Shown: positions 1-6,668, numbered from the stretch's first letter. The stretch is DNA of 11,289 bases from an uncultured Collinsella sp. (GCA_900549655.1 UROZ01000060.1:1-11289), one strand, 5' to 3'. Notes: generated by a model from the letters alone, not told the origin. Numbers and translations are program-made.

Positions 1-2304
1 GCCGAGGTCGAGGACAACATGTATGCCTCGCGCCTGGAGCAGATCGATGAACAGCTCGAGGAGGTCACGGCATCGCTCGAGAGCCGCCGCGACCGTGCTG
101 AGGAGCTTGAGAGCGCCCTTGAGGCGGCTCGTCAGGCTCAGAGCGATGCGCGCGAGGCCACCGAGACGGCACGGGCTGCCCTCAAGGACCTGCGTGCCCG
201 CGCAGGCGAGGCACGCAACAAGCTGTCCGAGGTGCGCTCGGAGCTTGCCAGCCAAAAGAAGCTTGATGCTCGCATGGCCGACAGCTCGCCGCTCGTAAGC
301 CGTCTGGTGGGCGCGCTGGGCGACGATGTCTCGGGTCGTCTGGGCGATGTGCTCGAGGCACCTCGTGAGCTTGAGGGCCTGGTTGAGCAGCTGCTCGCCG
401 GCGATATCGATGCCCTGTTGTTCGATAACGCTGCCGCACTTGAGCGCGCCGGTCGCGCTGCGCTGGACCAGAAGAAGGCCTCGGGCGAGGCGCTGCTGGT
501 GGCGCGCAGCGTGAGCGGCTCTGCGGCTGCCGAGGGTGCCGCCGGTACCCGTCTTGTTGATCGTCTGTCCGTGCGTGTGGGCTATGGTCCGGTCGTCGAG
601 GCATTGCTCGGCGACTATTACGTGGTCGATGACTTGGCTGCCGCGCTGTCCGCGCCGGTCGTTGACGGTGTGACCTATGTGACTCCCGATGGCGCACGCG
701 TTGCCTGCGGCGGCCTGGTTCGCGTGGGGCTTGATGCCGGCGAGGCTTCGGGCGCCCTGGAGCGCAAGCGTCGTATCCGCGAGCTGGAAGGCCTGGAGCC
801 CGATCTTGCTGCCGCGTTTGAGTATGTTTCTGATCAGGTCGTCGAGGCCAATGCGGCCGTCGAGGAGGCCCGTGCCGCCGAGGGCGATGCCGCCGGCGAG
901 ATTGCCCGCCTTGAGGGCGAGCGTCGCTCTCTGCTGTCCGAGATCGGCCGCCTGGAGCAGAGTGCCAACAACGCCGAGGTCGAGCGCGTGCGCATCTCCA
1001 AGCGCCGCGAGCAGGCTGCCGAGGCCGTTCGTGCCGCGCGCCCGCGCGTTGACGAGCTCACCCGTTCGCGTGACGAGGCGCGTGCACAGGCAAGCGACCT
1101 GGGTCTCCAGATTGCCGAGGCCAACGATGAGCTCGATCGCGTGCGCCGTGATGATTCCGAGGCAGCCGGCAAGCTCGCCGATGCCAAGGTCCGCCTGGCC
1201 CAGACGAGCGAGCGCCTGCGTTCGCTGAAGGGCCGCGTGCCCGACCTTGAGCATCGTCTTGAGGGCATCGACCGTCGTATCCGCGGAACACGCCAGGCTT
1301 CGCGCTCGCTCGAGCTGCTGCGCCTGCGCGTCGACCCCATGCACGAACGCTATTCTGCCCTGTTGGAACGCGCGTCGGATTGGGCAGCGCGCCTGCGTGA
1401 CCAGGCCTCTCTGGAGGAGGCGGACTCCGCTTCGCTCAAGAAGACCATCGAGGATGCCAAGGCAGAGGTTGCCCGCGCTAAGGAGCGAGTCGATACCGCC
1501 TCCGCCGCGCAAAACGAGTTCAAGGTCGCGCGTGGCAAGCTCGAGGTGCAGGTAGAGGCCGCCATTAAGGCCATTACCGCCGATGGCACCACGGTACTCG
1601 AGGAAGCACTCATGCTTCCGGCGCCCACGGACCGCGATGCCGCCGAGCGCGAACTCAACCAGCTTGTGCGCCAGATCAACAACCTTGGTCCCGTTAACCA
1701 AGTTGCCATGGAGGAGTACGAGCAGCTCAAGCGCCGCGCCGATTACATCGAGGAGCAACTGGCCGATCTGGAGAGCGCGCGCAAGGCGCTCACCAAGATC
1801 ACCGTGGCGATTGACCGCAAGATGCGCAAGGCGTTCCTGGTGACGTTTGAGAAGGTCGACGCGAACTTCCGCGAGATCTTCGCCATGCTCTTCCCGGGCG
1901 GCCAGGCTCATCTGGAGATGACCGATCCCGAGCATCCTGCCGAGACGGGCATCGAGGTCGTGGCGCAGCCGCGCGGCAAGCGCATCACCAAGATGATGCT
2001 TATGTCGGGCGGCGAGAAGAGTCTGACGGCGCTCGCCCTGCTCTTTGCCGTATACCGTACGCGCACGGTGCCGTTCTATGTGCTGGACGAGGTCGAGGCC
2101 GCGCTCGACGACGCCAACCTGTCCAAGCTCATCGGTGCTCTCGATGTGCTGCGTTCCGATACGCAGCTCTTGGTAATCTCGCATCAGCGCCGTACTATGG
2201 AGGACGCTGACGTTCTCTACGGCGTCTCGATGCAAGCCGACGGCGTCAGTCGCGTCGTCTCGCAAAAACTCGATCGCGAAACCGGAAAGGTCGTGAATGC
2301 ATAA
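1..2304 (+). CDS. smc: Chromosome segregation protein SMC, C-terminal part (5' truncated by window)
   Basis: SMC is the ATPase core of bacterial condensin and compacts and segregates the chromosome. The frame is open from base 1, so the start lies upstream; 767 residues are visible, about two thirds of the usual ~1,180. In order: the end of the first coiled coil (1-90), the globular hinge (about 95-245, rich in Gly and Val), the returning coiled coil (about 250-590, rich in Glu, Arg, Ala), then the C-terminal ATPase head. The head shows the ABC signature LMSGGEKSLTALALLFA (about 666-682), Walker B FYVLDEVEAALDDAN (about 692-706) and the switch histidine in VISHQRRTMEDADVLYG. The Walker A half is off the window. 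Hinge position and head motifs distinguish SMC from RecN, RecF or SbcC. The TAA stop overlaps the ftsY ATG, so the two are probably translationally coupled. No frameshift or missing motif is seen. Confidence 0.97.
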   Translation, partial: AEVEDNMYASRLEQIDEQLEEVTASLESRRDRAEELESALEAARQAQSDAREATETARAALKDLRARAGEARNKLSEVRSELASQKKLDARMADSSPLVSRLVGALGDDVSGRLGDVLEAPRELEGLVEQLLAGDIDALLFDNAAALERAGRAALDQKKASGEALLVARSVSGSAAAEGAAGTRLVDRLSVRVGYGPVVEALLGDYYVVDDLAAALSAPVVDGVTYVTPDGARVACGGLVRVGLDAGEASGALERKRRIRELEGLEPDLAAAFEYVSDQVVEANAAVEEARAAEGDAAGEIARLEGERRSLLSEIGRLEQSANNAEVERVRISKRREQAAEAVRAARPRVDELTRSRDEARAQASDLGLQIAEANDELDRVRRDDSEAAGKLADAKVRLAQTSERLRSLKGRVPDLEHRLEGIDRRIRGTRQASRSLELLRLRVDPMHERYSALLERASDWAARLRDQASLEEADSASLKKTIEDAKAEVARAKERVDTASAAQNEFKVARGKLEVQVEAAIKAITADGTTVLEEALMLPAPTDRDAAERELNQLVRQINNLGPVNQVAMEEYEQLKRRADYIEEQLADLESARKALTKITVAIDRKMRKAFLVTFEKVDANFREIFAMLFPGGQAHLEMTDPEHPAETGIEVVAQPRGKRITKMMLMSGGEKSLTALALLFAVYRTRTVPFYVLDEVEAALDDANLSKLIGALDVLRSDTQLLVISHQRRTMEDADVLYGVSMQADGVSRVVSQKLDRETGKVVNA

Positions 2305-3221
2305 TGGGATTCTTCGATGCTCTCTCGCGCGGACTTGAGCGCAGCCGCGAGGCCCTCAACGAGGTCTTCTACTTTGGCGGTGAGGTCGACGAGGATTTTT
2401 GGGAGGACCTTGAGGACACCCTCGTTATGGGTGACATGGGTGCCGAGGTCGCCATTCAGGTCTCCGATGACCTGCGCGACGCCGCTGCCAAGAAGAACCT
2501 CAAGACCGCCCCGCAGCTTCGCCGCGCCCTGGCCGAGCAGCTCGAGGGCCATTTTGTTCCCGTTGAGCGCGATCCGTTCGCCGACACGCCGAGCTGCGTG
2601 CTGTTTGTCGGTATCAACGGCGCCGGCAAGACCACCACGGTCGGCAAGATTGCGAGCGCCATGGCCGCCCGCGGCAAGAACGTGGTGATCGGTTCGGCCG
2701 ACACCTTCCGCGCCGCCGCCATCGAGCAGCTCGATGTGTGGGGGCAGCGTGCCGGCGTACCCGTCATCAAGCGCGACCGCGGCTCCGATCCGGCGAGTGT
2801 GTGCTATGACGTGCTCGACGAGGCCGATAAGCGCGGCAGCGACCTGGTGCTCATCGATACCGCCGGCCGTCTGCACACGAGCCCCGAACTCATGCGCGAG
2901 CTCGCCAAGGTGGTCAACGTGACCCGTAAGCGCGCCGCCAATATGGCCGCCGGTCCCATGCCGGTCTCGGTTGTCCTCGTGATCGATGCCGCGACGGGCC
3001 AAAACGGCCTGAACCAGGCGCTCGAGTTTAACGAGGCGCTGGGCCTGGACGGTATTATCATGACGAAGCTCGACGGCACGGCAAAGGGCGGCATCGCCAT
3101 GGCCGTGGCCGAGAAGCTCAAGCTCCCGATCCTGCGCATCGGCGTGGGCGAGCAGGTCGATGACCTGCAGGAGTTCAATGCCAAAGATTTCTGCCGCGCC
3201 CTGGTGGGCGAGTCCAACTAA
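2304..3221 (+). CDS. ftsY: Signal recognition particle receptor FtsY
   Basis: FtsY is the membrane-associated SRP receptor GTPase that docks Ffh-ribosome complexes at the SecYEG translocon. The 305-residue protein has the N domain helices (about 1-85) and the SRP-type G domain: G1 GINGAGKTTT (103-112), G2 DTFRAAAIEQL (133-143), G3 DTAGRLHTSPEL (185-196), G4 TKLDGTAKGG (254-263), and the closing GVGEQVDDL (280-288). DTFRAAAIEQL and the short length favour FtsY over Ffh, which has an M domain. The long acidic A domain of E. coli FtsY is absent, as in many Gram-positive versions; the start MGFFDALSRGLERSREAL is an amphipathic helix suited to membrane contact. The ATG shares one base with the smc stop (TAATG), and GGAAAGG lies 13 bases upstream inside smc, so coupled translation is likely. 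ffh follows after 10 bases. Confidence 0.97.
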   Translation: MGFFDALSRGLERSREALNEVFYFGGEVDEDFWEDLEDTLVMGDMGAEVAIQVSDDLRDAAAKKNLKTAPQLRRALAEQLEGHFVPVERDPFADTPSCVLFVGINGAGKTTTVGKIASAMAARGKNVVIGSADTFRAAAIEQLDVWGQRAGVPVIKRDRGSDPASVCYDVLDEADKRGSDLVLIDTAGRLHTSPELMRELAKVVNVTRKRAANMAAGPMPVSVVLVIDAATGQNGLNQALEFNEALGLDGIIMTKLDGTAKGGIAMAVAEKLKLPILRIGVGEQVDDLQEFNAKDFCRALVGESN

Positions 3222-3231
3222 GGAGTAACCA

Positions 3232-4707
3232 GTGTTTGATTCCCTGAGCGATCGCCTCAACGACACATTTGACCGCCTGCGCGGCAAGGGCAAGCTGACC
3301 GAGGCCGATATTACTTCGGCCATGCGCGATATTCGCATGGCGCTGCTCGAGGCCGACGTTAACTTTAAGGTCGTCAAGGAGTTCGTCGCCAAGACCAAGG
3401 AGCGCTGCATGACCGCCGAGGTCATGGAGTCGCTGTCGCCGGCGCAAAACGTCGTCAAGATCGTGCTCGACGAGCTCACCGAGATGCTCGGCTCAACCGA
3501 GAGCAAGCTCGTCTTTAGCAACCGCATTCCCAATGTCATCATGCTCGTGGGCCTGCAGGGCTCCGGTAAGACCACGGCGGCCGTAAAGCTGGCCTACCTG
3601 CTCAAGAAGCAGGGCCGCTCGCCGCTGCTCGCCGCGTGCGACGTCTACCGTCCCGCCGCTGCCGACCAGCTGGCCACGCTCGGTGGCGAGATCGGCGTGC
3701 CGGTCTTCCGCGGTGACGGCTCGCACCCGGTCGACATCGCCAAGGGCGCCATCCAGGAGGCCGTCGACCACCTGCGCGACGTGGTCATCGTCGATACCGC
3801 CGGTCGTCTTCAGATCGACGAGCAGATGATGCAGGAGGCCGTCGACATCAAGAAGGCCGTCAAGCCCGATCAGGTGCTGATGGTCGTCGATGCCATGACC
3901 GGCCAGGATATCGTCAACGTCGTCTCGACCTTCGCCGATCGCACCGACTTTGACGGCGTGATCATCTCCAAGCTCGACGGCGACGCCCGTGGCGGCGGCG
4001 CGCTTTCCGTGCGCCAGGTGACCGGCAAGCCCATCAAGTTTGTGAGCATGGGCGAGAAACCCGATTCGCTGGAGCCGTTCTATCCCGACCGCATGGCCAA
4101 GCGCATCTTGGGCATGGGCGATGTTGTCGGCATCATCGAGAAGGCCCAGGAGGCAGCCGACGCCGAGCAGCTCGAGGCTGCCGAGCGCATGCTGCGCGAG
4201 GGCTTTACCATGAACGACATGCTCGACCAGATGAAGGCCGTCAAGAAGATGGGCGGCATGAAGGGCATTCTGGGCATGCTCCCCGGTGGCCAGCGTGCGC
4301 TTAACCAGATGGGTGGCAACCTGGACGAAGGTATCTTCGATAAGAACGAGGCCATCATCATGTCGATGACCAAGGAGGAGCGCCTTCGCCCCTCCATCAT
4401 CAACGGCCAGCGCCGTGCCCGCATCGCCAAGGGCGCCGGCGTGACCCCCACCGAGGTCAATAGCCTTATGAAGCAGTGGGGCGAGATGAACAAGATGATG
4501 GGCCGCATGCGCACGATGGCCAATCAGGCGCAGGCCGGCGGCAAGAAGGGCAAGAAGGGTAAGAAGGGCAAAAAGATGCGCATGCCCAATATTCCCGGTC
4601 TGGATGCCATGGGGCTGGGCGGCATGGGCGGCCTGGGAACGGGCGGCCCCAAGTCCGATATGGACCTGCTGCGCCAGATGGAAGCGGAGATGCGTAATAA
4701 GAAATAG
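3232..4707 (+). CDS. ffh: Signal recognition particle GTPase Ffh (SRP54)
   Basis: Ffh binds 4.5S/SRP RNA and hydrophobic signal sequences and works with FtsY in cotranslational targeting to the membrane. I chose the GTG at 3232 because AAGGAG lies 6 bases upstream, directly at the ftsY stop, and MFDSLSDRLNDTFDRLRGKG is a typical Ffh N terminus. The 491-residue protein has the N domain (1-95), the G domain with G1 GLQGSGKTT (107-115), DVYRPAAADQL, DTAGRLQID and SKLDGDARGG, then a methionine-rich M domain (about 300-430) with the RNA-binding helix near 384-414 (LRPSIINGQRRARIAKGAG). The usual Gly-Ser-Gly of that RNA contact reads Gly-Ala-Gly, and the usual TKLD reads SKLD. The tail is unusual: four Gly-Lys-Lys units, then a Gly/Met-rich stretch, ending MEAEMRNKK. 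No rpsP or ylxM, frequent partners elsewhere, follows; a terminator does. Confidence 0.97.
   Translation: MFDSLSDRLNDTFDRLRGKGKLTEADITSAMRDIRMALLEADVNFKVVKEFVAKTKERCMTAEVMESLSPAQNVVKIVLDELTEMLGSTESKLVFSNRIPNVIMLVGLQGSGKTTAAVKLAYLLKKQGRSPLLAACDVYRPAAADQLATLGGEIGVPVFRGDGSHPVDIAKGAIQEAVDHLRDVVIVDTAGRLQIDEQMMQEAVDIKKAVKPDQVLMVVDAMTGQDIVNVVSTFADRTDFDGVIISKLDGDARGGGALSVRQVTGKPIKFVSMGEKPDSLEPFYPDRMAKRILGMGDVVGIIEKAQEAADAEQLEAAERMLREGFTMNDMLDQMKAVKKMGGMKGILGMLPGGQRALNQMGGNLDEGIFDKNEAIIMSMTKEERLRPSIINGQRRARIAKGAGVTPTEVNSLMKQWGEMNKMMGRMRTMANQAQAGGKKGKKGKKGKKMRMPNIPGLDAMGLGGMGGLGTGGPKSDMDLLRQMEAEMRNKK
4540..4575 (+). repeat. Four tandem 9-base units in ffh coding Gly-Lys-Lys
   Basis: Four consecutive copies of GGNAARAAG encode (Gly-Lys-Lys) x4 near the Ffh C terminus. 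The copies differ only at third codon positions (GGC/GGT, AAG/AAA), so the peptide is conserved more strictly than the DNA. The basic stretch directly follows the M domain and may add contacts to SRP RNA or the ribosome; that role is inferred. Unit number could vary between strains by slippage. Confidence 0.75.
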
Positions 4708-4730
4708 AGCTCTAATTCCAGTTTGATATG

Positions 4731-4766
4731 GCAAAGGCCACTCGGAAGCTACCGGGTGGCCTTTGT
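4731..4766. terminator. Hairpin terminator between convergent ffh and the DUF134 gene
   Basis: The arms AAAGGCCACTCGG (4733-4745) and CCGGGTGGCCTTT (4752-4764) pair over 13 bp with one G-U, around a 6-base loop AAGCTA. C4732-G4765 and a G-U pair extend the stem. On the plus strand the stem ends in CTTTGTTGTT, a modest U-rich tract; the A-rich left arm gives a CTTTGCC end on the minus strand. It probably ends the smc-ftsY-ffh transcript and may also stop minus-strand transcripts leaving the convergent gene. Confidence 0.8.
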
Positions 4767-4827
4767 TGTTGGCTTTGATTGTTGGGTTGCGTTCAGCGTC
4801 GCGCCCCGAGCTCGCGGTGTCGTGCCG

Positions 4828-5592
4828 TTAGTGGCAGCCACAGCCCTCGTGGCCCTCGTGCTCGTGATGGTCGTGGCAGCTGCAGGACTCGCCGTGTTCG
4901 TGGGCGTGGCCGTGGTCATGGCCGTGGCAGCCGCATGTGGCCTCGCCGTTCTGTGCGAGCGTGCCGGCAATAAGGGCTTCGACGCAAGCGTCGCAGCTGC
5001 CCTGGGCACCTGCGTATACCGTGATGCCGGCTTGGGCAAGCGCGTTGATGGCGCCACCGCCGATGCCGCCGCAGATGAGCGTGTCCACACCGCCGTTGGC
5101 GAGCAGGCCCGCCAGGGCGCCGTGGCCGGTGCCGCCGGTGTCCACGACCTGCTCGTTGAGCACCTTGCCGTCCTGAATGTCGTAGATCTTGAACTGCTCG
5201 CTGCGGCCAAAGTGCATAAAGATGTTGCCGTTGTCGTACGTCGTTGCCACCCTCATGGTGCCGACCTCCTTTGCTGGCCATGCGGCCGTCGTCGAGGCGA
5301 TGGGGGAGTACGCGATATTGCCGCCCTCGATGACGAGCGCTCGTCCGTTGACCAGCGCATCGGCCACCTTGCGATGCGCGCGGCTGCAAATGGCCGCCAC
5401 CGTTGCACGGGCGATGCCCATCTGCTGGGCGACCGCCTCTTGGTTGAGACCTTCCAGGTCGCACAGGCGCAGCACCTCAAGCTCGTCGACGGTCATGTCG
5501 ATGGCATCACCGCTGGCCAGGCCATCGGGGGTGAAGCCGCGGTATTCGGGGATGATCCCGACGCGGCGCAGTTTTTCGCGTCTTCCTGCCAT
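4828..5592 (-). CDS. DUF134 helix-turn-helix / NifX-type cofactor-binding fusion protein with His-Cys tail
   Basis: A 254-residue protein of three parts. Residues 1-95 match the DUF134 family: MTVDELEVLRLCDLEGLNQE, then an HTH (EAVAQQMGIARATVAAICSR) and AHRKVADALVNGRALVIEGG; the family is presumed DNA-binding. Residues 113-212 match the dinitrogenase iron-molybdenum cofactor (NifX/NifB C-terminal) fold: MRVATTYDNGNIFMHFGRSE, then CGGIGGGAINALAQAGITVY, with a CDAC pair. Residues 219-254 hold 12 His and 6 Cys in three CxCH motifs (220-223, 237-240, 251-254), suited to binding Zn, Ni or Fe. The ATG at 5592 is preferred over the GTG at 5598 because AAGGAG lies 5 bases before it. No nif genes are nearby, so a role in nitrogen fixation is not supported. 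It could be an autoregulated metal or redox sensor; that is inference. DUF134 members often have Cys near the N terminus (RKCRRV); here that position is Leu (REKLRRV). Confidence 0.88.
   Translation of the reverse strand: MAGRREKLRRVGIIPEYRGFTPDGLASGDAIDMTVDELEVLRLCDLEGLNQEAVAQQMGIARATVAAICSRAHRKVADALVNGRALVIEGGNIAYSPIASTTAAWPAKEVGTMRVATTYDNGNIFMHFGRSEQFKIYDIQDGKVLNEQVVDTGGTGHGALAGLLANGGVDTLICGGIGGGAINALAQAGITVYAGAQGSCDACVEALIAGTLAQNGEATCGCHGHDHGHAHEHGESCSCHDHHEHEGHEGCGCH
5254..5272 (-). promoter_or_regulatory. Strong internal ribosome binding site and ATG at the NifX domain boundary
   Basis: Inside the fusion gene, on its coding strand, AAAGGAGG (5272-5265) lies 8 bases before an in-frame ATG (5256-5254) that is residue 113, exactly where the NifX-like domain begins (MRVATTYDN). 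The SD match is better than that of the gene's own start. Translation from here would give a separate 142-residue NifX-His/Cys protein. This may be a working second start or the trace of two adjacent genes that fused; the sequence alone cannot decide. Confidence 0.6.
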
Positions 5593-5604
5593 GCACACTC
5601 CTTA

Positions 5605-5618
5605 TCTGACATATGTCA
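5605..5618. promoter_or_regulatory. Palindromic operator candidate, copy 1
   Basis: TCTGACATATGTCA contains the perfect 12-bp palindrome TGACATATGTCA (5607-5618). It lies just upstream of the ribosome binding site of the minus-strand fusion gene, near its predicted transcription start. A near-identical copy lies 53 bp away. The encoded HTH protein is the obvious candidate to bind it (inferred). Confidence 0.65.
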
Positions 5619-5623
5619 ACAAT

Positions 5624-5651
5624 AGGATAACGCGTTAGTCGTTGGGCGCAA
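5624..5651 (-). promoter_or_regulatory. Candidate promoter of the DUF134-NifX gene
   Basis: On the minus strand, TTGCGC (5651-5646) and TATCCT (5629-5624) are 16 bases apart, a fair sigma-70-type pair. Transcription would start near 5617, inside palindrome copy 1, while copy 2 lies just upstream of the -35 box. A 10-bp palindrome TAACGCGTTA (5628-5637) falls in the spacer. Confidence 0.4.
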
Positions 5652-5656
5652 GGCAT

Positions 5657-5674
5657 TTCTGGCATATGTCAGAA
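5657..5674. promoter_or_regulatory. Palindromic operator candidate, copy 2
   Basis: TTCTGGCATATGTCAGAA is an 18-bp palindrome with one mismatched pair (G5662/T5669). It shares TCTGRCATATGTCA with copy 1; centre-to-centre distance is 53 bp, close to five helical turns, so both sites would face the same side of the DNA. A plus-strand TAAGAT (5681-5686) lies shortly downstream. Confidence 0.62.
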
Positions 5675-5738
5675 AAAGGCTAAGATGCCTCGTTGCCGCA
5701 TGCGGAGCCGCGCTGCCGTGCATTGCGTGTGCCGGACT

Positions 5739-5758
5739 AAGTGTCCAATTCGACACTT
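5739..5758. promoter_or_regulatory. 20-bp palindrome at the thyA promoter
   Basis: AAGTGTCCAATTCGACACTT pairs over 20 bp except one C/C position, with 7-bp outer arms AAGTGTC/GACACTT. It overlaps the proposed -35 box of thyA, a typical repressor position. It does not resemble the CATATG palindromes upstream, so a different regulator is likely; none encoded here is an obvious partner. It could also be a dispersed genomic repeat. Confidence 0.5.
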
Positions 5759-5776
5759 GCGCGCCTGGGCTACAAT
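5749..5776 (+). promoter_or_regulatory. thyA: Candidate thyA-folA promoter
   Basis: TTCGAC (5749-5754) and TACAAT (5771-5776) are 16 bases apart. TACAAT matches five of six consensus -10 bases. The start would fall near 5783, giving a leader of about 28 bases that carries AGGAGG (5801-5806) four bases before the thyA ATG. Confidence 0.5.
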
Positions 5777-5810
5777 AAATCTCGCTTATAGGCGACTGAC
5801 AGGAGGGTCA

Positions 5811-6659
5811 ATGAGCAAAGCTGATCAGCAGTTTGTAACCATGTGCCGCGATATCTTGGACCATGGCACCACCACCGAGGGCCAAAAGGTCCGTCCGGTG
5901 TGGGAGGACGGCACCCCTGCCTATACCATTAAAAACTTTGGTGTCACGGCGCGCTATGATCTGCGCGAGGAGTTCCCCGCGCTCACCCTGCGTCGTACGG
6001 CGCTTAAGTCTGCCATGGACGAGATTCTGTGGATCTATCAAAAGAAGTCCAATAACGTGCATGATCTCAACAGCCATATCTGGGATGAGTGGGCCGATGA
6101 GACCGGTTCCATCGGTAAAGCCTACGGCTATCAGATTGGTCAGAAGAGCCATTACGCCGAGGGCGACTTCGACCAGATGGACCGTGTGCTGTACGACCTT
6201 AAGCACACGCCGTATAGTCGCCGCATTATGACCAATACGTACGTGTTTAGCGATCTGTCCGAGATGCACCTTTATCCGTGCGCCTATAGCGTGACCTATA
6301 ACGTGACGCAGCGTCCTCAGGACGACAAGCCGACGCTCAACATGATTCTCAACCAGCGCAGCCAGGACATTTTGGCCGCGAACAACTGGAACGTGTGCCA
6401 GTACGCCATTTTGCTGATGATGGTCGCGCAGTCGGTCGATATGATTCCCGGTGAGCTGCTGCACGTGATCGCCGACGCCCATATCTATGATCGTCATGTC
6501 GATATCGTCCGCGAGCTTATCGAGCGTCCGCAGTTTGCGGCACCCAAGGTAACGCTCAACCCCGATGTGCATGACTTCTATGCGTTTACGACCGATGACC
6601 TGATCGTCGAGGGCTATGAGCACGGCCCTCAGGTCAAGAACATCCCCATTGCGGTGTAG
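5811..6659 (+). CDS. thyA: Thymidylate synthase ThyA
   Basis: ThyA methylates dUMP to dTMP with 5,10-methylene-tetrahydrofolate, yielding dihydrofolate. I chose the ATG at 5811 (282 residues) for its AGGAGG site and because family similarity begins there; the frame runs open further upstream without a plausible start. Seen in order: HIWDEWADETGSIGKAYGYQ (89-108), phosphate-binding SRR (136-138), catalytic Cys157 in YPCAYSVTYNV, RSQD (183-186), Asn194 in NNWNVCQY, and DAHIYDRHVD (222-231). The residue after the catalytic Cys is Ala, not the His of E. coli-type enzymes (PPCH), and NNWN stands where PFN is usual. From memory, B. subtilis ThyA also lacks the His, so this looks like that subtype rather than a dead enzyme. 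It is followed after 9 bases by folA, the enzyme that recycles its product. Confidence 0.96.
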   Translation: MSKADQQFVTMCRDILDHGTTTEGQKVRPVWEDGTPAYTIKNFGVTARYDLREEFPALTLRRTALKSAMDEILWIYQKKSNNVHDLNSHIWDEWADETGSIGKAYGYQIGQKSHYAEGDFDQMDRVLYDLKHTPYSRRIMTNTYVFSDLSEMHLYPCAYSVTYNVTQRPQDDKPTLNMILNQRSQDILAANNWNVCQYAILLMMVAQSVDMIPGELLHVIADAHIYDRHVDIVRELIERPQFAAPKVTLNPDVHDFYAFTTDDLIVEGYEHGPQVKNIPIAV

Positions 6660-6668
6660 GTGACGCGC

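Noticed and set aside
2217..3575. Long minus-strand open frame opposite ftsY and ffh
   Set aside because: It is antisense to two well-supported genes, has no family resemblance or ribosome site, and its His/Leu/Gly-rich composition is that of the complement of GC-rich codons.
3493..4734. Long minus-strand open frame opposite ffh (413 residues)
   Set aside because: Its low-complexity His/Leu/Ala composition mirrors the Ffh codons, and it runs through the terminator hairpin.
4828..5256. Evidence of a nitrogen fixation cluster
   Set aside because: The NifX-like domain is widespread in organisms that do not fix nitrogen, and no nifHDK, nifB or nifE/N is present in the window.
4723..5625. Plus-strand open frame opposite the DUF134-NifX gene
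   Set aside because: The opposite strand carries recognisable domains and a good ribosome site; this frame is its complement and includes the terminator.
5696..5705. Perfect 10-bp palindrome CCGCATGCGG
   Set aside because: Short, GC-rich and single; easily due to chance in this base composition.
5685..5810. 42-residue N-terminal extension of ThyA
   Set aside because: It crosses the promoter and the palindrome, has no ribosome site, and is Arg/Cys-rich unlike ThyA; the AGGAGG before 5811 fixes the start.
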